DNA of 64,000 nt. Source: Morganella morganii (lineage in GTDB: Bacteria; Pseudomonadota; Gammaproteobacteria; Enterobacterales; Enterobacteriaceae). A program made the translations under genes and the position numbers. Position 1 is the stretch's first letter, and the number at the start of each line of letters is the position of its first letter. Below the pieces are notes generated by a model, which did not search any database, was not told the DNA's origin, and saw only the letters and a list, made by a program, of their open reading frames with translations. The stretch spans positions 2,365,794-2,429,793 of the forward strand of contig NZ_VKKS01000001.1 of the NCBI RefSeq assembly GCF_019402645.1. The letters are read 5' to 3'. Shown here piece after piece: positions 52,569 to 61,417 of the stretch.

Positions 52569-53666
52569 TTACTGTTCTGTACTGCTGTTACCGGCCATAT
52601 TGGCATCCAGACTGAGAATTTCCCGCATTTGCGCCTCTGTCAGATCGGTATCAAAAAACTGCTTAAAAAACTGACGGATATCCTGCTGTACTGCCGCATC
52701 ATCTGTCGGTTTCTGCTTAACCCTGGCTTCAATCCATTTCATCATCAGCGGTGTTTCTATCCCGGGGGCATCCCAGCGGTAAATCCCGATTGGCGCTTTA
52801 TAAACACGTCTGTTTTTCACGGCTGAAATCGTTTCTGTTCCCTGCCAGCCAACGGTATTCCGGTACACATCTTCCGGCACAAATGAATCAAACTGACTCA
52901 GAATAATAATGTCCGGATCCAGATGAATTACCTGTTCCGCCGAAACCGTTATCCAGTTCGGTTTAACCGGGATATCATCTGTCACATTAATACCTCCGGC
53001 ACGGTTGATCATCAGGCTGTTCACCGATGTTTTACCGGCAACAGTCAGGTTTTTATCTCTGACATACAGAATTCCCGGCTTTCCGTAAGGCATTTCACTA
53101 ATAGTCACCGGGATTTCGTCTCCCGTTACGCTGTTCACTGACAGACTCTGCCGATCAAAAAAGGCAAGTAAATCCGCCGCACGCTTCTCTTTGCCCAGTA
53201 TGTCACCCAGCAGCCTGATCCCGTTTTTGACATCATCCAAATCACCGTATCTGATTGCCACCGCCGGGATACCGAGTTTATCCAGTTTTTCTTTTTCCTC
53301 TTTCTGGTAATCCCAGATAATCACCAGATCCGGATTTAATCTGACCAATTCTTCGCCGTTAATGGTGAAGTCTTTATTCACAAAGGTGCTGTTCGCTGTT
53401 TCAATACCGGGCGCCAGTGTTTTTAAAATACTGTTGCGGTAAGCCTCTTTTGCTGACGGATGCATCCCGGTAATTTTGGCATCTGAACCATCCACCACAT
53501 AAATCATCGACATCCACGGGATAGGCACAACCGCAATCCGCTGTACTGTATCCGGAATAGTGACCCGGTTTCCGGCGAGATCAGTGATTTCTTTTGCTCC
53601 GGCACAACTGAAGAACAGTAGTAATACACCGGCACTGAAAATACGTTTTATGACTGATGTTGCCAT
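52569..53666 (-). CDS. Periplasmic ABC-type substrate-binding protein (FepB/BtuF-like)
   Basis: A 365-residue protein with a signal peptide (about 1-24, ending CAGA) and a class III periplasmic binding fold (PF01497 type): KEITDLAGNRVTIPDTVQRIAVV at the start of lobe 1, LNPDLVIIWDYQKEEKEKL, then LDPDIIILSQFDSF and VYKAPIGIYRWDAPGIET in lobe 2. Such proteins carry metal-siderophore, haem or corrinoid complexes. No permease or ATPase gene is nearby, so it is an orphan that must share a transporter or act otherwise. It lies 30 bp after the flavoprotein gene, probably in one operon. Ligand unknown. Confidence 0.85.
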   Translation of the reverse strand: MATSVIKRIFSAGVLLLFFSCAGAKEITDLAGNRVTIPDTVQRIAVVPIPWMSMIYVVDGSDAKITGMHPSAKEAYRNSILKTLAPGIETANSTFVNKDFTINGEELVRLNPDLVIIWDYQKEEKEKLDKLGIPAVAIRYGDLDDVKNGIRLLGDILGKEKRAADLLAFFDRQSLSVNSVTGDEIPVTISEMPYGKPGILYVRDKNLTVAGKTSVNSLMINRAGGINVTDDIPVKPNWITVSAEQVIHLDPDIIILSQFDSFVPEDVYRNTVGWQGTETISAVKNRRVYKAPIGIYRWDAPGIETPLMMKWIEARVKQKPTDDAAVQQDIRQFFKQFFDTDLTEAQMREILSLDANMAGNSSTEQ

Positions 53667-53696
53667 TATACTTTCCTGTCATTGCCTTTAACTTTA

Positions 53697-54656
53697 TCAG
53701 CGAAATGCCCGGATATACGGACGCGGAATTAATTTACGATCATATTTCAGTAAATATTCCAGATACCAGTTAGGATTGCGTAATAATCCGCGGCCTACTG
53801 CAATTAAATCTGCATACTGATGTTCTAATATATCGTCTGCCAGTTGATGGTCACGAATACCACCGACAACAATCACCGGTTTTTCACAGTTTTTCTTAAT
53901 GGCCTTAGTATCCTCCAGCTGATAGGCCGTGCCTTTATTTGTGCCGTGCATCTGGCTGCCGCCATTGGATATATGTACAATATCGATAAGCAGATTAATA
54001 TTACGCAAAATTTTTTGTGTAAATAAAATACTGTCTTCTTCACAATAGCGGGTGCCGATACGCAAAATAATCGCTTTATCTTCCGGCCAGGATTTACGGA
54101 CTGCGGTCAGTAATTCCGTCAGGAAAATAACCGGGTCGGCATATTTATCAGTACGCTGATTTGCCCGGCGGTCAATAAACTGAGAAATTAAAAATTCATG
54201 GGATGCCATAATTTCCAGTGCATCAAATCCGGCGTTATTTGCCCGCGCTGCAGCCCGTGTATAGCAGTCAAACAACCCGGTGATATCTTCTGCTGTTAAT
54301 GCATTAATATTCTGAATAATATTGCCGGATTCCAGTCGTGACTTGCTGCCTGCATGATTGAGCTGAATCGCCACTTTGCTGCCTTCATTTTGCAGCATCG
54401 CCACAATCTGAGCCAGCATCGTGACATGCCCGTCTTCATATAATCCCAGCGCACCACTTCCCAGACGGCCGTCAGCGGTAACCGCACACTCTTCCATAAT
54501 AATCAGTCCGACCTGTCCGACAGCAAAAGACATATAATGCGCCAGATGAAAGTAATCAGCGTAACCGTCAATGGCTCGTTTTATTCTGACCGGAGGATAA
54601 ACTAATTTATTTTTAAGCGTTAATTTTTCTGATACAAATGGCTGCATTAAATTCAT
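53697..54656 (-). CDS. Divergent old-yellow-enzyme-family flavoprotein (YqjM-like fold)
   Basis: A 319-residue protein aligning along its length with NADH:flavin oxidoreductase/OYE proteins of the YqjM class: LTLKNKLVYPP, HLAHYMSFAVGQVGLIIMEE, VAIQLNHAGSKS, IVVGGI and ADLIAVGRGLLRNPNWY (FMN phosphate loop). Typical active-site residues are changed. The cysteine and tyrosine after the first strand read Arg24 and Lys26, and the HxxH ligand pair reads Met150-A-S-His153. The ATG at 54656 is preferred over a GTG at 54665. The region is AT-rich compared with its neighbours, suggesting transfer. Substrate unknown. Confidence 0.8.
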   Translation of the reverse strand: MNLMQPFVSEKLTLKNKLVYPPVRIKRAIDGYADYFHLAHYMSFAVGQVGLIIMEECAVTADGRLGSGALGLYEDGHVTMLAQIVAMLQNEGSKVAIQLNHAGSKSRLESGNIIQNINALTAEDITGLFDCYTRAAARANNAGFDALEIMASHEFLISQFIDRRANQRTDKYADPVIFLTELLTAVRKSWPEDKAIILRIGTRYCEEDSILFTQKILRNINLLIDIVHISNGGSQMHGTNKGTAYQLEDTKAIKKNCEKPVIVVGGIRDHQLADDILEHQYADLIAVGRGLLRNPNWYLEYLLKYDRKLIPRPYIRAFR

Positions 54657-54914
54657 AATACACACGTCCCCGGAAAAAACTGACCGATACTGTTATACAT
54701 AAACTGTGCCGGTGATAAATAATAAAGTAACAAAAGGGATAATAAAGGGAACAATGCAACGACACTATGGCAGGAAACCTATTTTATAACACCTGTCACA
54801 CTCTGCCGGAATACTGTCTCCGGATGCAGTTATTACGTTAACAATCATCATTCTGTTGTTATTTTTATGTGACGGGTAAATAACATCAATATACTCATGG
54901 GGAGTATATATAAT
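54657..54914 (-). other. AT-rich region upstream of the flavoprotein gene, with a palindrome
   Basis: About 260 bp without a gene. At 54889-54909, ATATACTC-ATGGG-GAGTATAT is a perfect 8 bp inverted repeat with a 5-base spacer, in the form of a dimeric repressor site, just beyond the lysA terminator. No convincing Fur box was found despite the binding-protein gene. Confidence 0.5.
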
Positions 54915-54946
54915 AAAATACCCGGGATTTTACTCCCGGGTATTTT
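54915..54946 (-). terminator. lysA intrinsic terminator
   Basis: A 13 bp perfect stem (AAAATACCCGGGA / TCCCGGGTATTTT) with a 6-base loop begins 33 bp past the lysA stop. T-rich sequence follows on the minus strand. Confidence 0.9.
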
Positions 54947-54978
54947 CAGTATCAGCCGGATACGATACGGATAATATA

Positions 54979-56229
54979 TTATTCTGTGATTTCCAATGCC
55001 ATCAGTTCATCAATTGTCTGACGGCGGCGGATAAGTTTCGGTTTCCCGTCAGTAAATAAGATTTCCGGTAATAACGGGCGGCTGTTGTAATTCGATGACA
55101 TCGATGCGCCGTAAGCCCCTGTATCGTGAAAGACCAGAAAATCATTCACACTGACTTCAGGTAACGCACGCGGTACCACCATTCCGCCTTCCAACTGGGT
55201 AAAAACATCACCGGATTCACATAACGGCCCGGCCACAATCGTTTCCCGCACAGCACTGCTTTGCCGCTCTCCCGCTGCCGGTAATACCGAAATATGGTGA
55301 TAACTGCCGTACATCGCCGGCCGCATCAGGTCATTAAAACCGCTGTCCACCAGCACATAGTGGCGGCTTCCCATTCCTTTGACTGCCCGCACCTGTGCCA
55401 GCAGAATGCCGGATTCGGCCACCAGATAACGTCCGGGCTCAATTTCCAGTGTGATATCACGACCGAGATGACGGGCAATGCGTGCCCGGGCCGCATCCCA
55501 GAGCGAGAAATAATTGTCGATATCAATAATTTCATCCCCTTCGCGATAAGGGGTCGATAATCCGCCGCCGGCAGAAATAGCACGGATATCCAGATTATTG
55601 GTGATTACCAGTTCGGCCATCGCATCACAGACGGTCGCCAGGTGCTCATAATCCACACCGGAACCGATATGCATATGGATACCGGTTAATGTCAGCTGAT
55701 AGTGGCGGATCTCCGTCAGAGCTTCACCGAGATCAGCAAACCAGATCCCGTGCTTGCTGTTCTCGCCGCCGGTATTGGTTTTCTGACTGTGCCCGTGACC
55801 AAAGCCGGGATTGATACGCAGCCACACCGGATGCCCCGGACGACGGGCACCAATCTGACGCAGCATATCCACCGAGCCGGTATTCACCGCAATGCCGAGT
55901 TCCAGCACACGATCCAGCGTTTCTTCGGTGATCATATCTGCCGTGAAAACAATTTCATCCGGGCTGTAACCGGCTTTCAGTGCCCGTTCGATTTCCCCGG
56001 CGGATACAGAATCCACCTTTACACCATGCTCACGCATCAGACGCAGAATATGAATGTTGGAATTGGCTTTCTGCGCAAAACGGATCACATCAAAGCGATT
56101 CAGCCGTGCAATACGGCTGACAATCACCTCACTGTCATACAGCCACAGCGGGGTGCCGTACTGCTGTGCCAGATTGCGCAGGGCATCCGGAGTAAACGGG
56201 GCGCGGAGCGTTTTGGTTGCGATGGTCAT
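54979..56229 (-). CDS. lysA: Diaminopimelate decarboxylase LysA
   Basis: PLP enzyme for the last step of lysine synthesis. The 416-residue protein is of the fold-III alanine-racemase type, with the PLP lysine in FAQKANSN near residue 54, HMHIGSG, the EPGRYLVAESG segment and the CESGD motif in GPLCESGDVF. It is divergent from lysR, whose product activates it in E. coli when diaminopimelate is available and lysine is low. Confidence 0.97.
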   Translation of the reverse strand: MTIATKTLRAPFTPDALRNLAQQYGTPLWLYDSEVIVSRIARLNRFDVIRFAQKANSNIHILRLMREHGVKVDSVSAGEIERALKAGYSPDEIVFTADMITEETLDRVLELGIAVNTGSVDMLRQIGARRPGHPVWLRINPGFGHGHSQKTNTGGENSKHGIWFADLGEALTEIRHYQLTLTGIHMHIGSGVDYEHLATVCDAMAELVITNNLDIRAISAGGGLSTPYREGDEIIDIDNYFSLWDAARARIARHLGRDITLEIEPGRYLVAESGILLAQVRAVKGMGSRHYVLVDSGFNDLMRPAMYGSYHHISVLPAAGERQSSAVRETIVAGPLCESGDVFTQLEGGMVVPRALPEVSVNDFLVFHDTGAYGASMSSNYNSRPLLPEILFTDGKPKLIRRRQTIDELMALEITE

Positions 56230-56318
56230 GATGTTGTGCCCTTTTTGATTCTGATCTCATTTTTTTCCATCGTGACAAAAAATCTGCGGGATTTAAAATA
56301 TCTGATTTGCTAAAGTCT

Positions 56319-56337
56319 ATTCATTACTGATATGAAT
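56319..56337. promoter_or_regulatory. Candidate LysR binding site
   Basis: ATTCAT-TACTGAT-ATGAAT is a perfect inverted repeat with the T-N11-A form bound by LysR-type regulators. It lies 10 bp before the lysR start, in the divergent lysA/lysR region. Confidence 0.6.
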
Positions 56338-56347
56338 TTGATGAATA

Positions 56348-57262
56348 ATGGAACACTACTCCTGGCGTCACATTGATATTTTCCACGCGGTCATGACAAC
56401 AAAAAGTCTGACGGATGCCGCGCGACTGCTGCACACGTCTCAGCCGACCGTCAGCCGTGAACTTGCCCGTTTCGAAAAAATCCTCGGGTTCCGTGTTTTC
56501 GACCGTATCAAAGGCCGCCTGCACCCGACAGAACAGGGGCTGCGGTTATTTGAGGAAGTGGAACGGTCTTATTACGGGCTTGAGCGCATCAGCCGGGCAG
56601 CGGAGAGCATCCGTCATTTTCAGCATGCTCAGTTAGCGATCACCTGTCTGCCCGCCTTTGCTCAGTCTTTACTGCCCGCCGTCTGCCGGGCATTTCATGC
56701 ACAGTATCCGGATGTGAATTTTGAAATCGCCCCGCAGGAGTCACCACTGCTTGAAGAGTGGCTCTCTGCTCAGCGTTATGATCTCGGGATCACAGAACAT
56801 CAGCTGACGCCGCCCGGCACAATACAGGAAACCCTGATCACACTCAGTGAAGTCTGTGTACTCCCTGAATCTCACCCGCTGTGCAGCAAAGCGGTACTGA
56901 CACCCGGTGATTTTGCACAGCAGAATTTTATCAGTCTGTCCGTTGCGGACAGCTACCGGCAGAAAATCGATGCATTATTCAGTGAAAAACAGATCCCGCG
57001 GCGGATGATTATGGAGACACACAGTGCCGCCTCGGTATGTGCTATGGTCAGAGAGGGACTGGGGGTATCTGTCGTTAACCCGCTGACCGCCATGGATTGC
57101 AGCGGAATTTGTGTCCGCCCGTTCAGTGAGGATATTCCGTTCACCGTGAGCCTGATCCGCCCGCAGCACAGACCGCATTCAGTATTGACGGATATTTTTA
57201 TTACGCATTTCCGTCAGCATATGCAGTCTGTTTTACGGCAATTAAAGCAGGTTACCGGTTAG
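56348..57262 (+). CDS. lysR: Transcriptional activator LysR
   Basis: Founder member of the LysR family; activates lysA and represses itself. The 304-residue protein has an N-terminal winged helix (WRHIDIFHAVMTTKSLTDAARLLHTSQPTVSRELARFE, split here only by function) and an effector domain with QESPLLEEWLSAQRYDLG and METHSAASVCAMV, close to E. coli LysR. No strong ribosome site is seen. Its 3' end overlaps the next, convergent regulator by 11 bp. Confidence 0.95.
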   Translation: MEHYSWRHIDIFHAVMTTKSLTDAARLLHTSQPTVSRELARFEKILGFRVFDRIKGRLHPTEQGLRLFEEVERSYYGLERISRAAESIRHFQHAQLAITCLPAFAQSLLPAVCRAFHAQYPDVNFEIAPQESPLLEEWLSAQRYDLGITEHQLTPPGTIQETLITLSEVCVLPESHPLCSKAVLTPGDFAQQNFISLSVADSYRQKIDALFSEKQIPRRMIMETHSAASVCAMVREGLGVSVVNPLTAMDCSGICVRPFSEDIPFTVSLIRPQHRPHSVLTDIFITHFRQHMQSVLRQLKQVTG

Positions 57263-58178
57263 TTTTTTCATCCAGCAGATACGGCAGCCAGTCCGGCGAG
57301 TGCGCAAACCACTCCGCCAGAAAATCCAGCAGCAGGCGCAGCGGCCGCGCCATATGCTCGCGGCTGGTGTAAATGCCGTAAATCCCGAGTGCAGGCAGCC
57401 GGTATTCCGGTAACAGACGCACCAGACGCCCGGTTTTCAGATGCTCATACACCGAACAATAAGGCTGCAATGCAATTCCTTCACCGTTCAGGGTCGCTTC
57501 CAGCAGAAAAGTGGATTCATTGGCACTGAGTGTCCCGCTTACCGGTACGGAAATCACCTCATCATCCTGTTCAAACAGCCACAGGCTGCGGCCGTAAAAA
57601 TTATAGGTCAGGCAGGTCAGCTCACTGAGCGCTTCAGGGGACGGCGGATAACCGTGCTTTTTCAGATACGCCGGTGCCGCACACACTACGGAATCACAGC
57701 GGGAAAGCGGCTTCGCAATCAGATTCGGTTCAAGATTATTGGTAATACGGATCCCCAGATCAATACGTTCCTCCACCAGACTGATCGCCTTATTTGTAAC
57801 CTGCACATCCACCGCAATAGCCGGATAACGGGCCCGGAACTGCACAAGCGCCTTCGACAGTGCCACCATCGCCAGTGACTGAGCACAGGTGATCCGTACC
57901 AGTCCGCTGACAGCCTCATCTTTTGTCACCACCGGACGGGCAATCGCCGTTGCCAGTGACAGCAGCTCCCGGCTTTGTGTCAGCACGGTTTCACCGGCGG
58001 AAGTCAGCGTCAGGCTGCGGGTGGTCCGGTTCAGTAACCGTACACCGGCCCAGTTTTCCATTTCGGCCAGATAGCGTGTGACCATCGCACGGGACATACC
58101 CAGCATATCTGCGGCTTTGCTCATATTGCGCTGTTCGGTAATGGCGATAAAAACCTGAGCGGCAGTGATCCTGTCCAT
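57252..58178 (-). CDS. LysR-type transcriptional regulator, divergent from the MBL/DsbA pair
   Basis: A 308-residue regulator with an N-terminal helix-turn-helix (MSKAADMLGMSRAMVTRYLAE, about 19-39) and a LysR substrate-binding domain starting near VRITCAQS. It resembles the CrgA/DsdC-unrelated group that often regulates a divergent neighbouring operon. It faces away from the metallo-hydrolase gene across 113 bp, which makes that operon its likely target. Effector unknown. Confidence 0.9.
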   Translation of the reverse strand: MDRITAAQVFIAITEQRNMSKAADMLGMSRAMVTRYLAEMENWAGVRLLNRTTRSLTLTSAGETVLTQSRELLSLATAIARPVVTKDEAVSGLVRITCAQSLAMVALSKALVQFRARYPAIAVDVQVTNKAISLVEERIDLGIRITNNLEPNLIAKPLSRCDSVVCAAPAYLKKHGYPPSPEALSELTCLTYNFYGRSLWLFEQDDEVISVPVSGTLSANESTFLLEATLNGEGIALQPYCSVYEHLKTGRLVRLLPEYRLPALGIYGIYTSREHMARPLRLLLDFLAEWFAHSPDWLPYLLDEKTNR

Positions 58179-58192
58179 TTTATTTGTCCGTT

Positions 58193-58244
58193 TTATGCAA
58201 CAATGAAGACCGGATTATGGGGTTTTTCCGGCGGATTATGCAAC
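58193..58244. promoter_or_regulatory. Direct repeats in the LysR/MBL intergenic region
   Basis: TTATGCAAC occurs at 58193-58201 and again at 58236-58244, 43 bp apart, between the divergent starts. They could be half-sites for the adjacent LysR-type regulator. Confidence 0.4.
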
Positions 58245-58291
58245 TTATTATAGCGTCATCTTAACGACTCACCTGCAAAAAGGATAACACT

Positions 58292-59170
58292 ATGACTTCT
58301 GCAATCCGTAACTCACTGGTATTCAGCGCACTGATGGGTGCCTCTTTTATTACTGCCGCCGCCCCGCTGTCCCTGGAAGTGTATAACCCCGGCGAAAAAA
58401 GTATCTTCCCGGTTTCCTCGGAAATCATCAGCGGCAAAAATGAGGTGGTTCTGATTGATGCTCAGTTTCAGAAAGATGATGCTCAGGTACTGGCTGATAA
58501 AATTCGGGCGACCGGCAAAACACTGACCACCATTTATATCAGCCATTCTGATCCGGATTTCTATTTCGGGCTGGATGAACTGAAAAAAGCCTTCCCGCAG
58601 GCTAAAATTGTGGCCACCCCGCAAACCGTTGCCCTGATTAAAGAGAGCAAAGACGGAAAACTGGCTTACTGGGGACCGGTACTGAAAGAGAATGCCCCGC
58701 AGAGTATCATTGTGCCTGAGCCGTTAGAGGGCAATCGCATTATGCTGGAGGGGGAAAGTATTCTGATTGAAGGACTGGACAGCCCGGCGCCGGAACGCAG
58801 CTATGTGTGGGTACCGTCATTGTCTGCCGTGATGGGAGGCGTGCTGGTATCGGAAAATATCCATGTCTGGCTGGCGGATACCCAAACCCGGGAATCCCGC
58901 CAGTACTGGCAGCAGTCACTGAAAAGTATGCAGGATAAGCATCCGGAAACCGTGGTGCCGGGCCATTATACCGGCAACAGCCATTTTTCACCGGCTGCCA
59001 TTACCTTTACCGCAGATTATCTGACCCGTGCGGAAATTGCGCTGAAAGAGAGTAAGGATTCACAGCAGATGATCAGCACACTGAAAACCGCTTACCCGGC
59101 CCTGGCGGATGAATCAAGCCTGGAACTGAGCGCCAAAGTGCTCAAAGGCGAAATGCGCTGGCCGCAGTAA
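58292..59170 (+). CDS. Periplasmic metallo-beta-lactamase-fold hydrolase
   Basis: A 292-residue protein with a signal peptide (about 1-24, ending ITAAA) and an MBL fold. The usual HxHxDH zinc motif reads HSDPDF (in YISHSDPDFYFGL), so the second and last histidines are replaced; a later zinc histidine is kept in VVPGHYTGN. Such degenerate MBL proteins are common beside LysR regulators, but their substrates are not known. AAGGAT precedes the ATG. It forms an operon with the DsbA-like gene 17 bp downstream. Confidence 0.82.
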   Translation: MTSAIRNSLVFSALMGASFITAAAPLSLEVYNPGEKSIFPVSSEIISGKNEVVLIDAQFQKDDAQVLADKIRATGKTLTTIYISHSDPDFYFGLDELKKAFPQAKIVATPQTVALIKESKDGKLAYWGPVLKENAPQSIIVPEPLEGNRIMLEGESILIEGLDSPAPERSYVWVPSLSAVMGGVLVSENIHVWLADTQTRESRQYWQQSLKSMQDKHPETVVPGHYTGNSHFSPAAITFTADYLTRAEIALKESKDSQQMISTLKTAYPALADESSLELSAKVLKGEMRWPQ

Positions 59171-59187
59171 TCTGATTTAAGGAAAAC

Positions 59188-59802
59188 ATGATGTCCGTAA
59201 AAACACTGCACTATATATATGATCCGCTCTGCGGCTGGTGTTATGGTATCGCGCCGTTTATTCAGGCCGCACATAAACAGGGCGTGACTATCGCCCTGCA
59301 CGGTGGCGGGATGATCACCGGCTCACAGCGCCGCCCGGCAGATGACAGCCTGCGGGATATGATCCGGAATCACAATCAGCGCATCACTCAGCTGACCGGA
59401 CAGCCGTTTACCGATGCCTTTTACACTCTGCTGAAAAATCAGGAGTGGGTGATGGATTCCGCGCCGCCGATTGCTGCGATCCTCTGTGCGCAAGCGCAGT
59501 CCGGTAAAGGCATTGAAATGCTGGATGCCTGTCAGAAAGCCTATTATCAGGACGGGCTGCCGCTTAACCGCGATACCCTGCGCAAGCTGGCGGATAAGCT
59601 GGATATCAGCGATATTCAGTCTGATAATACTGAACAGCATATCGGTGAGAGCCGTCAGTTATTTGTGCATAACCCGACCGGCGGCTTCCCGACGCTGCTG
59701 CTGGAAGAAGACGGCGTATTTCAGCACATTCCGAACCAGGCGGTACTGGGTGCGGAATCACATTGGGAAAAGCTGATCCCGTTACTGAAAACGGCTGCCT
59801 GA
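59188..59802 (+). CDS. DsbA-family thioredoxin-fold protein (cytoplasmic, CGWC)
   Basis: A 204-residue thioredoxin-fold protein without a signal peptide. The redox motif CGWC lies at residues 15-18 (YDPLCGWCYGIAP) and the cis-proline loop is TGGFPTLLL. This is the pattern of cytoplasmic FrnE/DsbA-like proteins linked to oxidative stress. A second ATG one codon downstream (59191) has better spacing to AAGGA. The 3' end overlaps the convergent prepilin peptidase gene by 21 bp. Confidence 0.88.
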   Translation: MMSVKTLHYIYDPLCGWCYGIAPFIQAAHKQGVTIALHGGGMITGSQRRPADDSLRDMIRNHNQRITQLTGQPFTDAFYTLLKNQEWVMDSAPPIAAILCAQAQSGKGIEMLDACQKAYYQDGLPLNRDTLRKLADKLDISDIQSDNTEQHIGESRQLFVHNPTGGFPTLLLEEDGVFQHIPNQAVLGAESHWEKLIPLLKTAA

Positions 59803-60435
59803 CATCAGCCCCATCACCATAATCATCCCCGCAATTAAATACGGTCCGAAAGCAATGATGCGCGTACCGCATGGCGGGAGATGATTACAGCGGTGACGAA
59901 AATATTGCAGTCCGTACACCACCAGCGCGGATACACACGCCAGCATCAGCAGCAGCGCGAGCTGTTCCGCCCCCACCCAGGCACCCGTTGCGGAGAACAA
60001 TTTTATATCCCCGCCTCCCAGCCCGCTTTTTTTCCGGCGCCATGCATAACCTTCCGCCACAAACCAGAGCAGGAAAAAACCGCCGATAACCCCGTACAGC
60101 GCAGAAGAAACAGTAATCAACTGCACCTCATTCTGAAACAGCAGCCCGCCCCACAGCACCGGAAACACCAGTTTATCCGGCAGATAAAACACAGCGTTAT
60201 CAATATGAAACAGCATCACCAGACACAAAAAGAGCAGTGTCAGAAACAAGATATGCACTGCCTGCCCGTCTGACCAGAACACAATAAATACGCCGGATAG
60301 CAGACAGTGCAGATACAGCCACCGGCCGGACAATCGCTGCGGATACTGATAATAATGCCGCAAAATATATTCCGTCCCGGCTTTTACCGGCAGCGGCAAA
60401 AGTAATCCCCAGATAACCATAATCAGCCAGTCCAT
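59782..60435 (-). CDS. Prepilin peptidase, A24 family, short form
   Basis: A 217-residue integral membrane aspartyl protease that cleaves type IV pilin or pseudopilin leader peptides. The two catalytic aspartates are visible: Asp79 in the HIDNAVFYLPD motif and Asp143 in GLGGGDIKLF. The N-terminal cytoplasmic domain with paired CxxC motifs, which full-length PilD/GspO has for N-methylation, is missing. No pilin gene adjoins it, although a PilT-like gene lies 3 kb away. Substrate unknown. Confidence 0.85.
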   Translation of the reverse strand: MDWLIMVIWGLLLPLPVKAGTEYILRHYYQYPQRLSGRWLYLHCLLSGVFIVFWSDGQAVHILFLTLLFLCLVMLFHIDNAVFYLPDKLVFPVLWGGLLFQNEVQLITVSSALYGVIGGFFLLWFVAEGYAWRRKKSGLGGGDIKLFSATGAWVGAEQLALLLMLACVSALVVYGLQYFRHRCNHLPPCGTRIIAFGPYLIAGMIMVMGLMSGSRFQ

Positions 60436-60676
60436 GTGTCCTCCGCCGCGTTCCCTGTTGCGATACCCGCAGCCTGCCTGACCGCTCCGGAAAAGACACG
60501 TTTTTTTCCCTGATTACCGCTGAATTACATTTTTTTTCGGGTCATCACGCAATATTGACAGCATCCCGGGACGGTTATGATCCCGGCTGATGCTTGCAGT
60601 GAGGATCCTCCCTCTATTATTATGGAGCAATATATATAAACCGGCGGCGTGCCGGCAGAACGTAAAGGATATTTTC

Positions 60677-61408
60677 ATGCGGACCCCACGCATTTATCAC
60701 CCCGGGACTTTGACGCCCGGTATGGTGACTGAACTGACAGATGACGGCGCTAACCATGTTGCCCGCGTACTCCGGATGAAAACCGGCTATTCCCTGATCC
60801 TGTTTAACGGTACCAACCGGATTTTTAATGCCGAAATTGCCGATATCAGCAAAAAAAGTGTGGTCGTCCGTGTAACGGATGAACAGGATGATAACCGCGA
60901 ATCCCCGCTGGCTATCCACCTCGGACAAGTGATGTCACGCGGCGAAAAAATGGAATTTACCATTCAGAAATCCGTTGAACTGGGTGTTCAGATTATTACC
61001 CCGCTGATCTCTGAGCGCTGTGGTGTTAAACTGGATGGTGAACGGCTGGACAAAAAACAGCAGCAGTGGCAGAAAATTGCCATCGCCGCCTGCGAACAGT
61101 GCGGACGTAACGTGATTCCCGAGATCCTCCCGGTGCAATCCCTGGAAGCATGGTGTGCGGAAGCAGATGATGCACTGAAGATAAATTTACATCCGCGCGC
61201 ATCACAAAGTATCAATACACTGCCCGCTGAAACCGCTAAAGTGCGATTGCTGATTGGCCCGGAAGGCGGGCTGTCGGCAGAGGAAATTGCGATGACCGCG
61301 GGTCATCAGTTCACCGACATATTATTAGGGCCGCGTGTATTACGCACAGAAACCACCGCGCTCACTGCAATCACTGCATTGCAGGTGCGTTTCGGCGATC
61401 TGGGTTAA
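60677..61408 (+). CDS. rsmE: 16S rRNA (uracil-1498-N3)-methyltransferase RsmE
   Basis: Methylates U1498 of 16S rRNA in the 30S subunit. The frame is open to 60590, but the ATG at 60677 with AAGGAT upstream gives 243 residues ([12 protein letters not shown]), the E. coli length. The SPOUT knot motifs [14 protein letters not shown] and [16 protein letters not shown] are intact. gshB follows after 9 bp, so rsmE-gshB are co-transcribed. Confidence 0.97.
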   Translation: MRTPRIYHPGTLTPGMVTELTDDGANHVARVLRMKTGYSLILFNGTNRIFNAEIADISKKSVVVRVTDEQDDNRESPLAIHLGQVMSRGEKMEFTIQKSVELGVQIITPLISERCGVKLDGERLDKKQQQWQKIAIAACEQCGRNVIPEILPVQSLEAWCAEADDALKINLHPRASQSINTLPAETAKVRLLIGPEGGLSAEEIAMTAGHQFTDILLGPRVLRTETTALTAITALQVRFGDLG

Positions 61409-61417
61409 GGAGAAAAA

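Noticed and set aside
54700-54760. GATAAT-like segments as a possible Fur box before the flavoprotein gene
   Set aside because: Only scattered half-site matches in AT-rich DNA; no 19-bp palindrome close to the Fur consensus.
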